From positions 1 to 18,044 of the forward strand of contig JABDPK010000199.1 of assembly GCA_013042795.1 (NCBI GenBank): DNA of 18,044 bases, given 5' to 3'. Source of the DNA: Saprospiraceae bacterium (lineage in GTDB: Bacteria > Bacteroidota > Bacteroidia > Chitinophagales > Saprospiraceae). Position 1 is the first letter of the stretch; every line of letters begins with the position of its first letter. The notes below the pieces were generated by a model that saw nothing but the letters and a program-made list of their open reading frames with translations, was not told the origin of the DNA and did not search any database. Positions 1-7,911 of this stretch are shown one piece after another. A program made the translations under genes and the position numbers.

Positions 1-428
1 GTGATCCATATATCACTACTCAACGAGAAACCGATTTGTATTGATTGTCCTATTCGTTGGTTGATTTGCTCAAAGTTTGAGGAGTTGATGATTGTTTCAA
101 GGATATTTTTGAAGTGGTTTTGTGGTCTGTAGTACTTTATATCATCATTAATTCTTCCTCTTAATACGGAGTAACCAAGGGCTTTTGGTAAATATAGTCC
201 TTCATATTCCGAATCGAGTAGATGTTCTTCAATTGATACTAACTGAAGTGGATTGTCATTAGCTACCCTTGTATAAAGATCATGTATTGCGCCTTCGTAC
301 TTCTGTACGAGCGCCCTGTAATCATCATCTTCCTCTTCATCAAGGAATTTTTTTAATTCATCTGATGCCTGAATTGCTTTTTTTATTTCTTCCAATTCTG
401 ATAAATAGCTGCTATTAAGACTTTCCAT
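1..428 (-). CDS. Hypothetical protein, N-terminal part (cut by window edge)
   Basis: An open reading frame starts at the ATG complementary to 426-428 and runs without a stop off the left edge, giving about 142 residues. The protein begins MESLNSSYLSELEEIKKAIQ and is soluble-looking, with no signal peptide or membrane segment. The first 60 residues are charged and helix-prone, with an acidic run (DEEEDDD) near residues 30-36; a mixed region with EEHLLDSEYEGLYLPKALGY follows. I do not recognise a family. It lies downstream of rpsP on the same strand, 105 bp past the rpsP stop, but a strong hairpin separates the two. In many bacteria this position holds rimM or trmD, and this protein resembles neither. 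That it is a real gene is supported by the long open frame and the ATG placed just after the hairpin; its function is unknown. Confidence 0.7.
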   Translation of the reverse strand, partial: MESLNSSYLSELEEIKKAIQASDELKKFLDEEEDDDYRALVQKYEGAIHDLYTRVANDNPLQLVSIEEHLLDSEYEGLYLPKALGYSVLRGRINDDIKYYRPQNHFKNILETIINSSNFEQINQRIGQSIQIGFSLSSDIWI

Positions 429-447
429 AATTTTTGATTTAATACGT

Positions 448-483
448 AGGAACCTGGTAAAACATCAGTTTTACCAGGTTCCT
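448..483 (-). terminator. Perfect 16-bp hairpin between rpsP and the downstream gene
   Basis: The arms 448-463 and 468-483 are exact reverse complements (core GGAACCTGGTAAAAC) around a 4-base loop, ATCA. It sits 51 bp after the rpsP stop and 20 bp before the next start. Neither side has a clean U-tract: on the minus strand the stem is followed by ACGTATTAAATC. A terminator or attenuator after rpsP is the likeliest role; an mRNA-stabilising 3' hairpin is an alternative. Confidence 0.6.
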
Positions 484-533
484 TTAATCTTCAAAATGTT
501 ATTTAAAAAACAACTTAATGGTTGTTTGATTTC

Positions 534-1406
534 TTACTCTTCCTCTTTTACAACCTCATCTGCTGAAACAGCATCAACAGCTTCTTCTGTAACAGACTTT
601 ACCTCTTCTTCAACAACTTCGGCAACTTCTTCAGTGGCTTCTGCTGCAGCTTCTACAACTTCCTCTTTCACGGTTTCAGCGGCTTCTGCAACTTCCTCTT
701 TTACGGTTTCAGCGGCTTCTGCAACTTCCTCTTTTACTGTTTCAGTTACTTCTGCTTTGACTTCAGCAACCTCTTCTTTTACGGTTTCGGTTGCTTCTGC
801 TTTGACTTCAGCAACTTCCTCTTTCACGGTTTCAGTGGTTTCTGCTTTGACTTCAGCAACTTCCTCTTTTACTGTTTCAGTTACTTCAGGTACTGCAGCC
901 TCAGCTGCTACAGCTTCTTCAGTGACGGCTTCAACATCAGGAGAATCACCTCTAAATGCTTCAGCAGCTTCTGTATCAACAGGCTTCTTGCGTGGTTTGA
1001 TTTCTCCTGAAACCATTTTCCAGAATTCCTCTCTGGCGCGTATTGTATCTTCTCTTCTTGCAGCAACTTTAGCTTCTTTGTTGCTGATCCAATCCTGGTA
1101 CATCTGTTCAGCTTTTTCTTCTGTCAATGCACCTTTTGCAACACCTCTCATAAGATGTTTCTTATAATAGACTCCTTTGAACTTTAAAATAGCTCTGGTG
1201 GTATCTGTGGGTTGTGCACCTTTAGATATCCAGCTGAAAGCTTTGTCCCTGTCCAGTTCAATGGTAGCAGGAACAGTCATAGGATTATAAAAGCCAATAT
1301 TTTCAATGAATTTACCGTCTCTTGGAGCTCTGGCATCAGCGACGACGATGTGATAATAAGGTCTTTTTTTACGACCTCTTCTAGCAAGTCTTATTTTTAC
1401 AGGCAT
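534..1406 (-). CDS. rpsP: 30S ribosomal protein S16 with long repeat-built acidic C-terminal tail
   Basis: S16 is a primary binding protein of the small ribosomal subunit that stabilises 16S rRNA during 30S assembly. Residues 1-85 match the family well: [20 protein letters not shown] at the N-terminus, then [22 protein letters not shown], and a later block ending in [16 protein letters not shown] charged region (about 86-150) follows, of the kind seen in Bacteroidota S16. From about residue 160 to 290 the protein is almost only E, V, A, K and T, with repeats of [13 protein letters not shown]. At 290 residues it is far longer than the E. coli protein (82) and longer than the roughly 180 I would expect in this phylum. 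The ATG start is secure because MPVKIRL is the canonical N-terminus. A TATCTTTG box lies 70 bp upstream. The next gene is not rimM or trmD as in many bacteria. Identity is certain; the role of the tail is unknown. Confidence 0.96.
   Translation of the reverse strand: MPVKIRLARRGRKKRPYYHIVVADARAPRDGKFIENIGFYNPMTVPATIELDRDKAFSWISKGAQPTDTTRAILKFKGVYYKKHLMRGVAKGALTEEKAEQMYQDWISNKEAKVAARREDTIRAREEFWKMVSGEIKPRKKPVDTEAAEAFRGDSPDVEAVTEEAVAAEAAVPEVTETVKEEVAEVKAETTETVKEEVAEVKAEATETVKEEVAEVKAEVTETVKEEVAEAAETVKEEVAEAAETVKEEVVEAAAEATEEVAEVVEEEVKSVTEEAVDAVSADEVVKEEE
658..903 (-). repeat. In-frame 33-bp and 45-bp tandem repeats in the rpsP tail
   Basis: On the plus strand two 33-bp units (658-690, 691-723) are followed by three 45-bp units (724-768, 769-813, 814-858) and a diverging partial unit (859-903). 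Every unit begins with a variant of ACTTCCTCTTTTACGG. Units are multiples of three and keep the rpsP frame. They encode 11-residue ([11 protein letters not shown]) and 15-residue ([15 protein letters not shown]) segments. Differences between units are few and often synonymous, as expected from recent slippage or recombination under coding constraint. Confidence 0.92.
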
Positions 1407-1475
1407 AAGTTAAAATTTATGTGGTTAAGCCATTCCTGATTACCTCGCCTATCGAGCATCAGAATTTTAACGGCG

Positions 1476-1506
1476 CAAAGATAATATAATCCTTTAACAA
1501 ATCAAC
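1476..1506 (-). promoter_or_regulatory. Probable rpsP promoter (Bacteroidota -7 box)
   Basis: Reading the minus strand, TATCTTTG (complement of 1476-1483) fits the Bacteroidota -7 consensus TAnnTTTG exactly and is followed by CGCC. A weak -33 candidate, GTTG (complement of 1503-1506), lies 19 bp upstream. The box is 70 bp before the rpsP start. This is a motif match only. Confidence 0.55.
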
Positions 1507-1549
1507 TTTTCAAATATTATTACTCAACTTTTTATATATATTTAAATTT

Positions 1550-1581
1550 TTCACTATATCAGCGGCTCTGCCGTATCTTTG
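1550..1581 (+). promoter_or_regulatory. Probable mutS promoter (Bacteroidota -7 box)
   Basis: TATCTTTG at 1574-1581 matches TAnnTTTG, with a T-rich -33-like segment (TTCA at 1550-1553, inside a TTTTT run) 20 bp upstream. The longest possible mutS frame would start at the TTG inside this box (1579-1581), so the box argues that the true start lies further downstream. Confidence 0.5.
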
Positions 1582-1602
1582 ACAATCTTAATTATACTGA
1601 TA

Positions 1603-4251
1603 TTGATAAATACTGAGAAAGATAAAGGTAAAAAGACTAAAAAGGTGACTCCTTTGATGAAACAGTATTTCGACATCAAAAGGAAACACCCGGATGCACT
1701 ATTGTTATTCCGGGTAGGAGATTTTTATGAAACTTTTGGTGAAGATGCTATTAAGGCTTCCCATATTTTAGGAATTATTCTTACAAAAAGAAACAATGGA
1801 GGTTCCAATATTGAGCTTGCAGGATTTCCGCATCACTCTCTTGATCTTTATCTGCCCAAGTTGGTCAAAGCAGGATATCGTGTAGCAATATGCGAACAAC
1901 TTGAAAAGCCCAGTAAGGAGAAGAAGATTGTTCGCCGGGATGTAACCGAAGTTGTCACACCAGGTGTTACTACAAATGAAAGTATACTGGATTCATCGCA
2001 GAATAACTTTCTTGCATCCCTTTTTTTTGAGGACAATAAAATCGGTATAGCCTTCCTGGACATCTCGACGGGTGAATTTATCGTTCACCAGGGTAACAGG
2101 CATTCGATCGAAAAATTGATTCAGAGTTTTGAACCGAATGAGGTTTTATATTCAAAGAAGCAAAAAGGGCAACTTGAAGAAATCCTTGATTCCTCTGTGT
2201 ATAAATTTGGCCTTGATGAATGGTTTTTTGATGCTGATTATAACAGGGATATTCTACTGGAACACTTCAAGGTGGTTTCACTTAAAGGCCTGGGCTTAGA
2301 GGAACTGGGCCTTGCACAGGTTGCATCAGGAACTATCCTTCATTATTTATCGACAATTCAGCAAAGAAATATAAGTCATATTCATCAGGTTACAAGAGTA
2401 CAGTCTGACAAGTATATGTGGCTTGATCGTTTTACAATAAGGAATCTTGAACTTGTACGAAGCAACCATGAAAGTGGTATTTCCCTGCTTGAGGTTATAG
2501 ATAGGACCAAGACACCAATGGGTGCAAGGATGTTGTCCAAATGGATGGTTCTTCCTCTAAAATCAATTTCCGAAATTGAACAACGTCTTGATTGTGTTGA
2601 AACACTATATGAGGATGAATCTTTAAGGGAAAACCTTGGTGAACAGTTAAAGAAGGTAGGAGACCTCGAAAGAATGACTTCACGAATTCCAATGGGTAAG
2701 ATCAACCCAAGAGAGTTTCTGGGTATCAGGAATACTCTGCGTGTGGTTGAAAAGCTCAAGGAATCTGTTCTTGTAAAACAATCCAACCCTATTTTCACCA
2801 AGCTTGTGCAAGGACTTGATGAGTGCCGGAAATTTACAGAGCTCATTGAAAATTCAATCGATGAGGATGCACCTGTACTACTGAAGAAAGGTCAAGTTAT
2901 CAAGGAAGGATGGAATGAAGAACTGGATGAGTGGCGTCATGTTTCAAATAATGCAAAGGATTTATTGATTAAGTTGCAAACCAAAGAGATACAAAATACC
3001 GGTATCACCGGATTGAAGGTAGGCTTCAATAATGTATTTGGATACTATCTCGAGGTAACCAATAAATACAAGGATCAGGACCTTATACCTGAAAACTGGA
3101 TCAGGAAACAAACACTCAAAGGATCCGAAAGGTATATTACACCTGAACTAAAAGAACTGGAATCAAAAATATTACAGGCGCAGGAGAAAATTTCAGAATT
3201 GGAAGAAAAGCTGTTCATTGAACTGGTTGCCAAATCTGCTGGTTATGTATCTACCCTGCTCAATAATGCAAATATTCTGGCACAACTGGACTGTTTTTAT
3301 TCATTCTCTGAACTCGCTGAAAAAGGACAATATGTGCGTCCTAAAATCAATGATTCTTTGGTACTTGATATTAAAGCTGGGAGACATCCTGTGATTGAGA
3401 CGCAGCTTGAAGCGGATAAGCCATATGTTCCAAATGACGTGTACCTTGATCCAGAAAGGCAACAGATCATTATGATAACCGGTCCTAATATGTCTGGTAA
3501 AAGTGCAGTCTTACGCCAAACTGCATTGATCACTTTGCTTGCACATATGGGGTGTTACGTGCCAGCAGAATCCGCATCAATAGGTATCGTCGATAAAATA
3601 TTTACGCGGGTTGGAGCATCGGATAACATATCCAGTGGAGAATCCACCTTTATGGTGGAAATGAATGAGACTGCAAGTATTTTGAATAATCTTTCTGCAC
3701 GCAGTCTAATCATTTTGGACGAAATCGGGAGAGGAACAAGTACCTACGATGGTATTTCTATCGCCTGGGCTATTGCAGAATATCTGCATGATGATGGACA
3801 TCTAAGACCCAAAACACTTTTTGCTACGCATTACCATGAGCTTAATCAGCTTGCTGAAAGTTTTGAAAGAATAAAGAACTATAACGTTGCCACAAAAGAA
3901 GTCGAAGACAAAGTCATATTCCTCAGAAAACTTGTGCCCGGATCATGTGAGTCAAGTTTTGGAATTCATGTGGCACAGATGGCAGGGATGCCATCATCGC
4001 TTGTAAAGAATGCCAATGCCTTGCTTAGGGAACTCGAATCAAAATCTGTACATCAGAAATCTGAAATCCAATCAGCTATCCAGGATCATCAGACATCCAG
4101 TAGTTTTCAATTGGATATTTTTGACAAAGGAGACAGTGAATGGTTGGAAATAAAAGCGGAACTTGAAAAACTGGACATCCAAAGTATGACGCCTATAGAA
4201 TGTATGCTAAAACTTAAGGAGTTGTCAGAAAAAATAAAAGGAGATCAATAG
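1603..4251 (+). CDS. mutS: DNA mismatch repair protein MutS
   Basis: MutS recognises base mismatches and small loops in DNA and, with MutL, starts strand repair in the cytoplasm. Numbering from the TTG at 1603, the mismatch-binding F-x-E motif is visible at 41-43 (inside RVGDFYETFGEDA). The connector, lever and clamp regions follow. The ATPase has Walker A GPNMSGKS at 627-634, Walker B LIILDE at 702-707, then GRGTSTYDG and ATHYHEL. At 882 residues it is full length. No in-frame ATG precedes 1657, yet the segment KKVTPLMKQY just before and across that ATG looks conserved with MutS N-termini I recall from this phylum, so translation should begin upstream. TTG 1603 is my choice; TTG 1579 overlaps the -7 box and is unlikely; GTG 1645 and ATG 1657 remain possible. 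The gene is divergent from rpsP and convergent with the next gene. Confidence 0.95.
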   Translation: MINTEKDKGKKTKKVTPLMKQYFDIKRKHPDALLLFRVGDFYETFGEDAIKASHILGIILTKRNNGGSNIELAGFPHHSLDLYLPKLVKAGYRVAICEQLEKPSKEKKIVRRDVTEVVTPGVTTNESILDSSQNNFLASLFFEDNKIGIAFLDISTGEFIVHQGNRHSIEKLIQSFEPNEVLYSKKQKGQLEEILDSSVYKFGLDEWFFDADYNRDILLEHFKVVSLKGLGLEELGLAQVASGTILHYLSTIQQRNISHIHQVTRVQSDKYMWLDRFTIRNLELVRSNHESGISLLEVIDRTKTPMGARMLSKWMVLPLKSISEIEQRLDCVETLYEDESLRENLGEQLKKVGDLERMTSRIPMGKINPREFLGIRNTLRVVEKLKESVLVKQSNPIFTKLVQGLDECRKFTELIENSIDEDAPVLLKKGQVIKEGWNEELDEWRHVSNNAKDLLIKLQTKEIQNTGITGLKVGFNNVFGYYLEVTNKYKDQDLIPENWIRKQTLKGSERYITPELKELESKILQAQEKISELEEKLFIELVAKSAGYVSTLLNNANILAQLDCFYSFSELAEKGQYVRPKINDSLVLDIKAGRHPVIETQLEADKPYVPNDVYLDPERQQIIMITGPNMSGKSAVLRQTALITLLAHMGCYVPAESASIGIVDKIFTRVGASDNISSGESTFMVEMNETASILNNLSARSLIILDEIGRGTSTYDGISIAWAIAEYLHDDGHLRPKTLFATHYHELNQLAESFERIKNYNVATKEVEDKVIFLRKLVPGSCESSFGIHVAQMAGMPSSLVKNANALLRELESKSVHQKSEIQSAIQDHQTSSSFQLDIFDKGDSEWLEIKAELEKLDIQSMTPIECMLKLKELSEKIKGDQ

Positions 4252-4270
4252 TATATCGATCTCCCCTTTT
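4236..4270 (+). terminator. Hairpin with T-tract spanning the mutS stop
   Basis: GGAGATC (4240-4246) pairs with GATCTCC (4258-4264) around an 11-base loop containing the last bases of the mutS stop codon region. An AAAA/TTTT extension can pair past a two-base CC bulge, and CCTTTTTCC follows. This suits a rho-independent terminator for mutS. The A-rich left side means it may also work for the convergent gene ending at 4288. Confidence 0.45.
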
Positions 4271-4287
4271 TCCAGCCTCTTATAAAC

Positions 4288-7200
4288 CTAGTTGGCTATT
4301 ACTAATTTCTTTAAGGCAATCTTGTCTTTTGATCTCAGCTGTACAAGATAAACTCCTCCAGTTAAGTCACTGATATCAATTATTTCTGAGATACCATTTG
4401 ATTGATAGGTTCTCTTATAGTTCTCTTGTCCCAGTAATGAAATAACAGAAAGTTCAACTTCCTCAACCCTGTCCAGTTTTATATCAATTGAAACAAATCC
4501 TGATGCCGGATTCGGATGTAACTTGAAATCATTAATAAAATCTATTTCATTTACATTGGTAGAACTTTGAACTGTGTAAGTCTCTTCAATTGTACAACCT
4601 TTAGTATCTGTAATTACAACATGATATTCTCCTGCCGGAAGATCGATGAGTGATGTCTCTGTGCTTCCGTGATCCCAAAGGACCATGAAACCACCGTTGC
4701 CTCCAGCGATTTCAAGATCAATTGTACCATTGTCTAATCCGCCACTTGTATGTTCAACAAGCGCTTCCACTGTGATCTCTTCAGGTTGAACGATGTCATA
4801 AGTTTCCTGTAGTACTTCACCAGACGCATCTTTGACGACAAGTGAGTATGTTCCGGGACCTAATGATTCTACAGGATTACCTGTCAGAATATTTCCGTTT
4901 TCATCTTCCCAGCTATATTCAAATCCTGGTAAACCACCAAACACGGTAACTGCAATACTTCCGTCTGTAGCACCATAACAACTGATATTATAAATTACTG
5001 AAGACATTTGCATCGCTGTTTTTGCCAGAATTTCCTGACATTCCGTGCTTGTTCCGCAATCATTTGTAGATGATAAACACACATTGTAATACCCTGCGGT
5101 CGAATAAGTATGAACCGGATTTTCTTCAGTTGAAGTACTACCATCTCCGAAATCCCAAAGTCTGTCCGTTATCGTTCCTTCTGATTCATCAGTAAAACTG
5201 AAGTCGAAATCTGCATTTTGATAAATGAATGCCGCCGATGGCACATCATCCAGGTCGGCATCTACGGCTACATTCAAACTTGATTCACAACCATTTTCAT
5301 TGGTTACAATGACTGTATAAATACCAGCTTCATTGACTTCGACATCTTCTTCAGTTGAAATCAGTTCCTGTTGGGCGTTATACCAATTTATAGTCACGTT
5401 CGGTCCAGTAATATTTAAGTCTATAATTGAACTTGCATTATTACATCCCAGGACATCCGGTGTCTCAACACTTATCTCAGGTAAGGCATTGGCCTCTACT
5501 TCAAAGCTTGAAGTTGATATACAACCCGAAATTGTGTTTTCGATTTCTACATCCACAGTAGCACTGCTAGATACATTGATGCATGGTTCGTTTCCTACGA
5601 TTATACCATCTATATACCAGTTTGCAATTTCATTTGCATCAAGTTCGACACAAAGTTCTGTGCTGTTATTCTCACAAAATCCGAGATCTCCTGCAAGATC
5701 AACCGTTGGCTTTTCAAGCGCTTCTACCACTACTGTTTCTTCATTTGTACATCCACTTGCATTATTAGTGATTACCACGGTAACGTCACTATTGTCATTC
5801 ACGGTAATACATTCTGAGCTACCCGCGTCCTGTCCATCAACAAACCAGTTTGCAGATTCATCATCTTCAAGTTCTACGCAAAGCTCGGTATTACTGTTTT
5901 CACAAAACTCCAATTCTCCCATGAGGTCAACCAATGGTTCATCCAGTGCCGTGATTGCAACATTCTCGTCGCTACTACATCCATTTATTGTGTTTGTTAC
6001 AATGACTGTAACATTACTTCCTTGAGTAACTGTTATACAGTTAGTGTTACCTTCAGAGCTTCCATCGACAATCCATTCGGGCATTTCTTCCGGACCTACG
6101 GTAACGCAAAGTTCTGTTTCGAATCCAGGACATATATCCAGGTCGCCGGCAAGGTTGATTATTGGTGTGCCTGCTTCTTCAACAATGGTGTTTGCCACAG
6201 AAACACAACCACTTATCGTATCTGTAACTATAAGGGAATAGGTTCCTGCAGATCCTACATTAATATCAAGTAAAGCTGGATCAGAAAGAATTTCCCCATC
6301 AAGCGTAGTCCATTGATAGACTGTCAATGAATCTTCTGATCCTGATCCACTCAGCGTAGCAGTGGCATTGCTGCAATCAATATCATTCAGGGTTGTTGCA
6401 ACTACTGCAGGTGAATTGAGGTTCAGGTCAACTACAACGGTCGCATATGAGGAGCATTCCAGTTCATCATCATACACTTCAAGTGTATAAATTCCTGCGG
6501 AATCTACCTGTACCTGGAATCCGGAGCCTACAAAATTATTTGTTGGATCAAACCAGTTGTATTCTATGAAGTTGCCAACAGAACTACTGTCTGCATTTAC
6601 CCAGACAGTATCGGTAAGACAATTAAATGATCCTAATGCCTGTGCCATGGCAAGTGGTGCTTCGTCTACTTCTACTGTAAACTGGACAAAGGTTTCGCAA
6701 CCATTGCCATCTGAGACTGTGACGTCGTATTCACCTGCTTCAATAGTGATAAAATCATTGGTTGTTTCAAAATCTTCAAAAGTGAAAGTAAACGGATATG
6801 TTCCGCCATCTACAATAAAGTCTACTTCACCAATACCATTTCCTCCACATTCAGCATTTTCCACTTCTGTTTCTACAACAAGTTCATCCGGTTCGTCAAT
6901 AAAATAGTCAAAATCAAACTGGCATCCGCTGTCTAGATCGGTCACTTCCAATTCATAATCACCACCATCTATACCGTCCAGAACAGGAGTTGTTGCGCCA
7001 TTTGACCAATCATAGACAAAATTGCCTGAGCCTCCATCCATTTCAACTTCGAGATATCCAGAGAAATCATTATTACAGAGCAGATCCTGTGCATCTACCA
7101 GCATAACTTCAGCAATATTCTGATTGTCTACTTCTATTGGTCCCATTTCGAATTCGAAACCATTGGAATCCGAAAGAGTGACGTAATATTCGTCATTTTC

Positions 7201-7872
7201 AAGATCTGTCTGATCCTGTTCATCAGATCCATTCGACCAGTCATAATCCACTGCCCCATAACCTCCATTTACCATAAGGTCAATTCCTGAAGTAAAACAA
7301 TCAGAGTCTTGCACAACTGCTGTTGAAAATACCATTTGGAAAGATTCAAGAAGCCAGTTCTCCCATTCACTGGAAGAAGCCTGTCCTACTTCATATACTT
7401 TCTTGTTTGGTGCAATACCATAAAGTGTAGGGTAATAATTAATATTGAAATCGTTGTTCACTGCAGAGGCTTCTGATGAAGGTGGATTAAGAATGGGATA
7501 TGTTACACCTGCAGTCCAGTCTCCGATACTGCCTCCTGAACAACCTGAAGGTCCATAAATACAAGGCTGGGTTGTATTTGGATCAGCTTCTATCATAAAG
7601 ACCATGACCTGATCTGTTCCTCCGGGGCCATAATTGTCATAAAGATCTTCCAGGATTCCAGTTTGGTGATAATTCCAGCATGGTCCACACCAAGTGGCTG
7701 AAAAATCCAGAACTACTGAATACCCCTGGTCCAGGACGTCATAGAGGTCCCAGGTATTGCCCTGCAAGTCATCCAGGGAAAAATTTGGTGCTGTATCTCC
7801 GTCAGCAAGCTGGGCATTTATTTGGCCAACTGAGCAGAGAAAAAATAAAGATAAAATGATTGTACTTTTCAC
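4288..7872 (-). CDS. Secreted thioredoxin-like / SprB-repeat / PKD protein with T9SS sorting domain
   Basis: This 1194-residue protein appears to be exported and then carried across the outer membrane by type IX secretion. A signal peptide covers residues 1-20 (ends GQINA). Residues 21-180 form a TlpA/AhpC-like thioredoxin domain: DGDTAPNFSLDDLQG, then the redox motif WCGPC at 61-65. Beta-rich repeats of SprB type follow, seen as YDWSNG (209-214 and 287-292) and GxYxVTVSDGNGC-like units (379-392). Three 76-residue four-cysteine repeats occupy about 567-795. A PKD domain with WDFGDGS (906-912) and ENPVHTYSTAGYYNVCL comes next, then two more SprB-like units (about 960-1100). Residues 1112-1194 are a Por-type sorting domain: KLHPNPASGFVSI, ISLLGQ, GGVYLVQL. 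It is acidic and lysine-poor outside the ends. It lies 33 bp after ffh with a hairpin between, so it is probably transcribed separately. Domain calls are confident; the substrate or ligand is unknown. Confidence 0.9.
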   Translation of the reverse strand: MKSTIILSLFFLCSVGQINAQLADGDTAPNFSLDDLQGNTWDLYDVLDQGYSVVLDFSATWCGPCWNYHQTGILEDLYDNYGPGGTDQVMVFMIEADPNTTQPCIYGPSGCSGGSIGDWTAGVTYPILNPPSSEASAVNNDFNINYYPTLYGIAPNKKVYEVGQASSSEWENWLLESFQMVFSTAVVQDSDCFTSGIDLMVNGGYGAVDYDWSNGSDEQDQTDLENDEYYVTLSDSNGFEFEMGPIEVDNQNIAEVMLVDAQDLLCNNDFSGYLEVEMDGGSGNFVYDWSNGATTPVLDGIDGGDYELEVTDLDSGCQFDFDYFIDEPDELVVETEVENAECGGNGIGEVDFIVDGGTYPFTFTFEDFETTNDFITIEAGEYDVTVSDGNGCETFVQFTVEVDEAPLAMAQALGSFNCLTDTVWVNADSSSVGNFIEYNWFDPTNNFVGSGFQVQVDSAGIYTLEVYDDELECSSYATVVVDLNLNSPAVVATTLNDIDCSNATATLSGSGSEDSLTVYQWTTLDGEILSDPALLDINVGSAGTYSLIVTDTISGCVSVANTIVEEAGTPIINLAGDLDICPGFETELCVTVGPEEMPEWIVDGSSEGNTNCITVTQGSNVTVIVTNTINGCSSDENVAITALDEPLVDLMGELEFCENSNTELCVELEDDESANWFVDGQDAGSSECITVNDNSDVTVVITNNASGCTNEETVVVEALEKPTVDLAGDLGFCENNSTELCVELDANEIANWYIDGIIVGNEPCINVSSSATVDVEIENTISGCISTSSFEVEANALPEISVETPDVLGCNNASSIIDLNITGPNVTINWYNAQQELISTEEDVEVNEAGIYTVIVTNENGCESSLNVAVDADLDDVPSAAFIYQNADFDFSFTDESEGTITDRLWDFGDGSTSTEENPVHTYSTAGYYNVCLSSTNDCGTSTECQEILAKTAMQMSSVIYNISCYGATDGSIAVTVFGGLPGFEYSWEDENGNILTGNPVESLGPGTYSLVVKDASGEVLQETYDIVQPEEITVEALVEHTSGGLDNGTIDLEIAGGNGGFMVLWDHGSTETSLIDLPAGEYHVVITDTKGCTIEETYTVQSSTNVNEIDFINDFKLHPNPASGFVSIDIKLDRVEEVELSVISLLGQENYKRTYQSNGISEIIDISDLTGGVYLVQLRSKDKIALKKLVIAN
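5488..6174 (-). repeat. Three 228-bp repeats encoding 76-residue four-cysteine units
   Basis: Residues about 567-643, 644-719 and 720-795 of the secreted protein align without gaps. Each has four cysteines at the same offsets (581/589/612/632, 657/665/688/708, 733/741/764/784), exactly 76 residues apart. Shared segments are VDLxGxLxFCENxxTELCVEL, a W(F/Y)(V/I)DG turn, and a CI(T/N)V strand followed by ..I.N..SGC. The DNA copies have diverged at many sites, so duplication is not very recent. The even cysteine number suggests two disulfides per unit. Confidence 0.85.
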
Positions 7873-7877
7873 GGTAT

Positions 7878-7911
7878 AAATGATTTTTCCCGAAAATAGG
7901 AAAAATCATTT
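7878..7911 (-). terminator. 13-bp hairpin containing the ffh stop codon
   Basis: AAATGATTTTTCC (7878-7890) and GGAAAAATCATTT (7899-7911) are perfect reverse complements with an 8-base loop. The ffh stop codon (complement of 7906-7908) is inside the upstream arm as read on the minus strand. The end of the hairpin is only 5 bp before the start of the next minus-strand gene. Terminator or translational regulator are both possible. The loop reads TATTTTCG on the minus strand, one base from the TAnnTTTG promoter box. Confidence 0.5.

Noticed and set aside
658..903. Regular repeats that could suggest a CRISPR array
   Set aside because: Units are adjacent with no unique spacers, are in frame, and encode a continuous peptide of rpsP.
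496..1167. Ser/Thr/Ala-rich 223-residue frame on the plus strand
   Set aside because: It is the antisense reading of the E/K/V/A repeats of rpsP; low complexity mirrors the repeat, and S16 is clearly the real gene.
5333..6025. Ser/Thr/Phe-rich plus-strand frame of 230 residues
   Set aside because: It is the antisense of the 76-residue repeats of the T9SS protein and has no recognisable features.
4288..7872. Horizontal transfer of the large repeat protein
   Set aside because: Its composition reflects acidic repeat domains common in Bacteroidota, and no mobile element or integration site flanks it.
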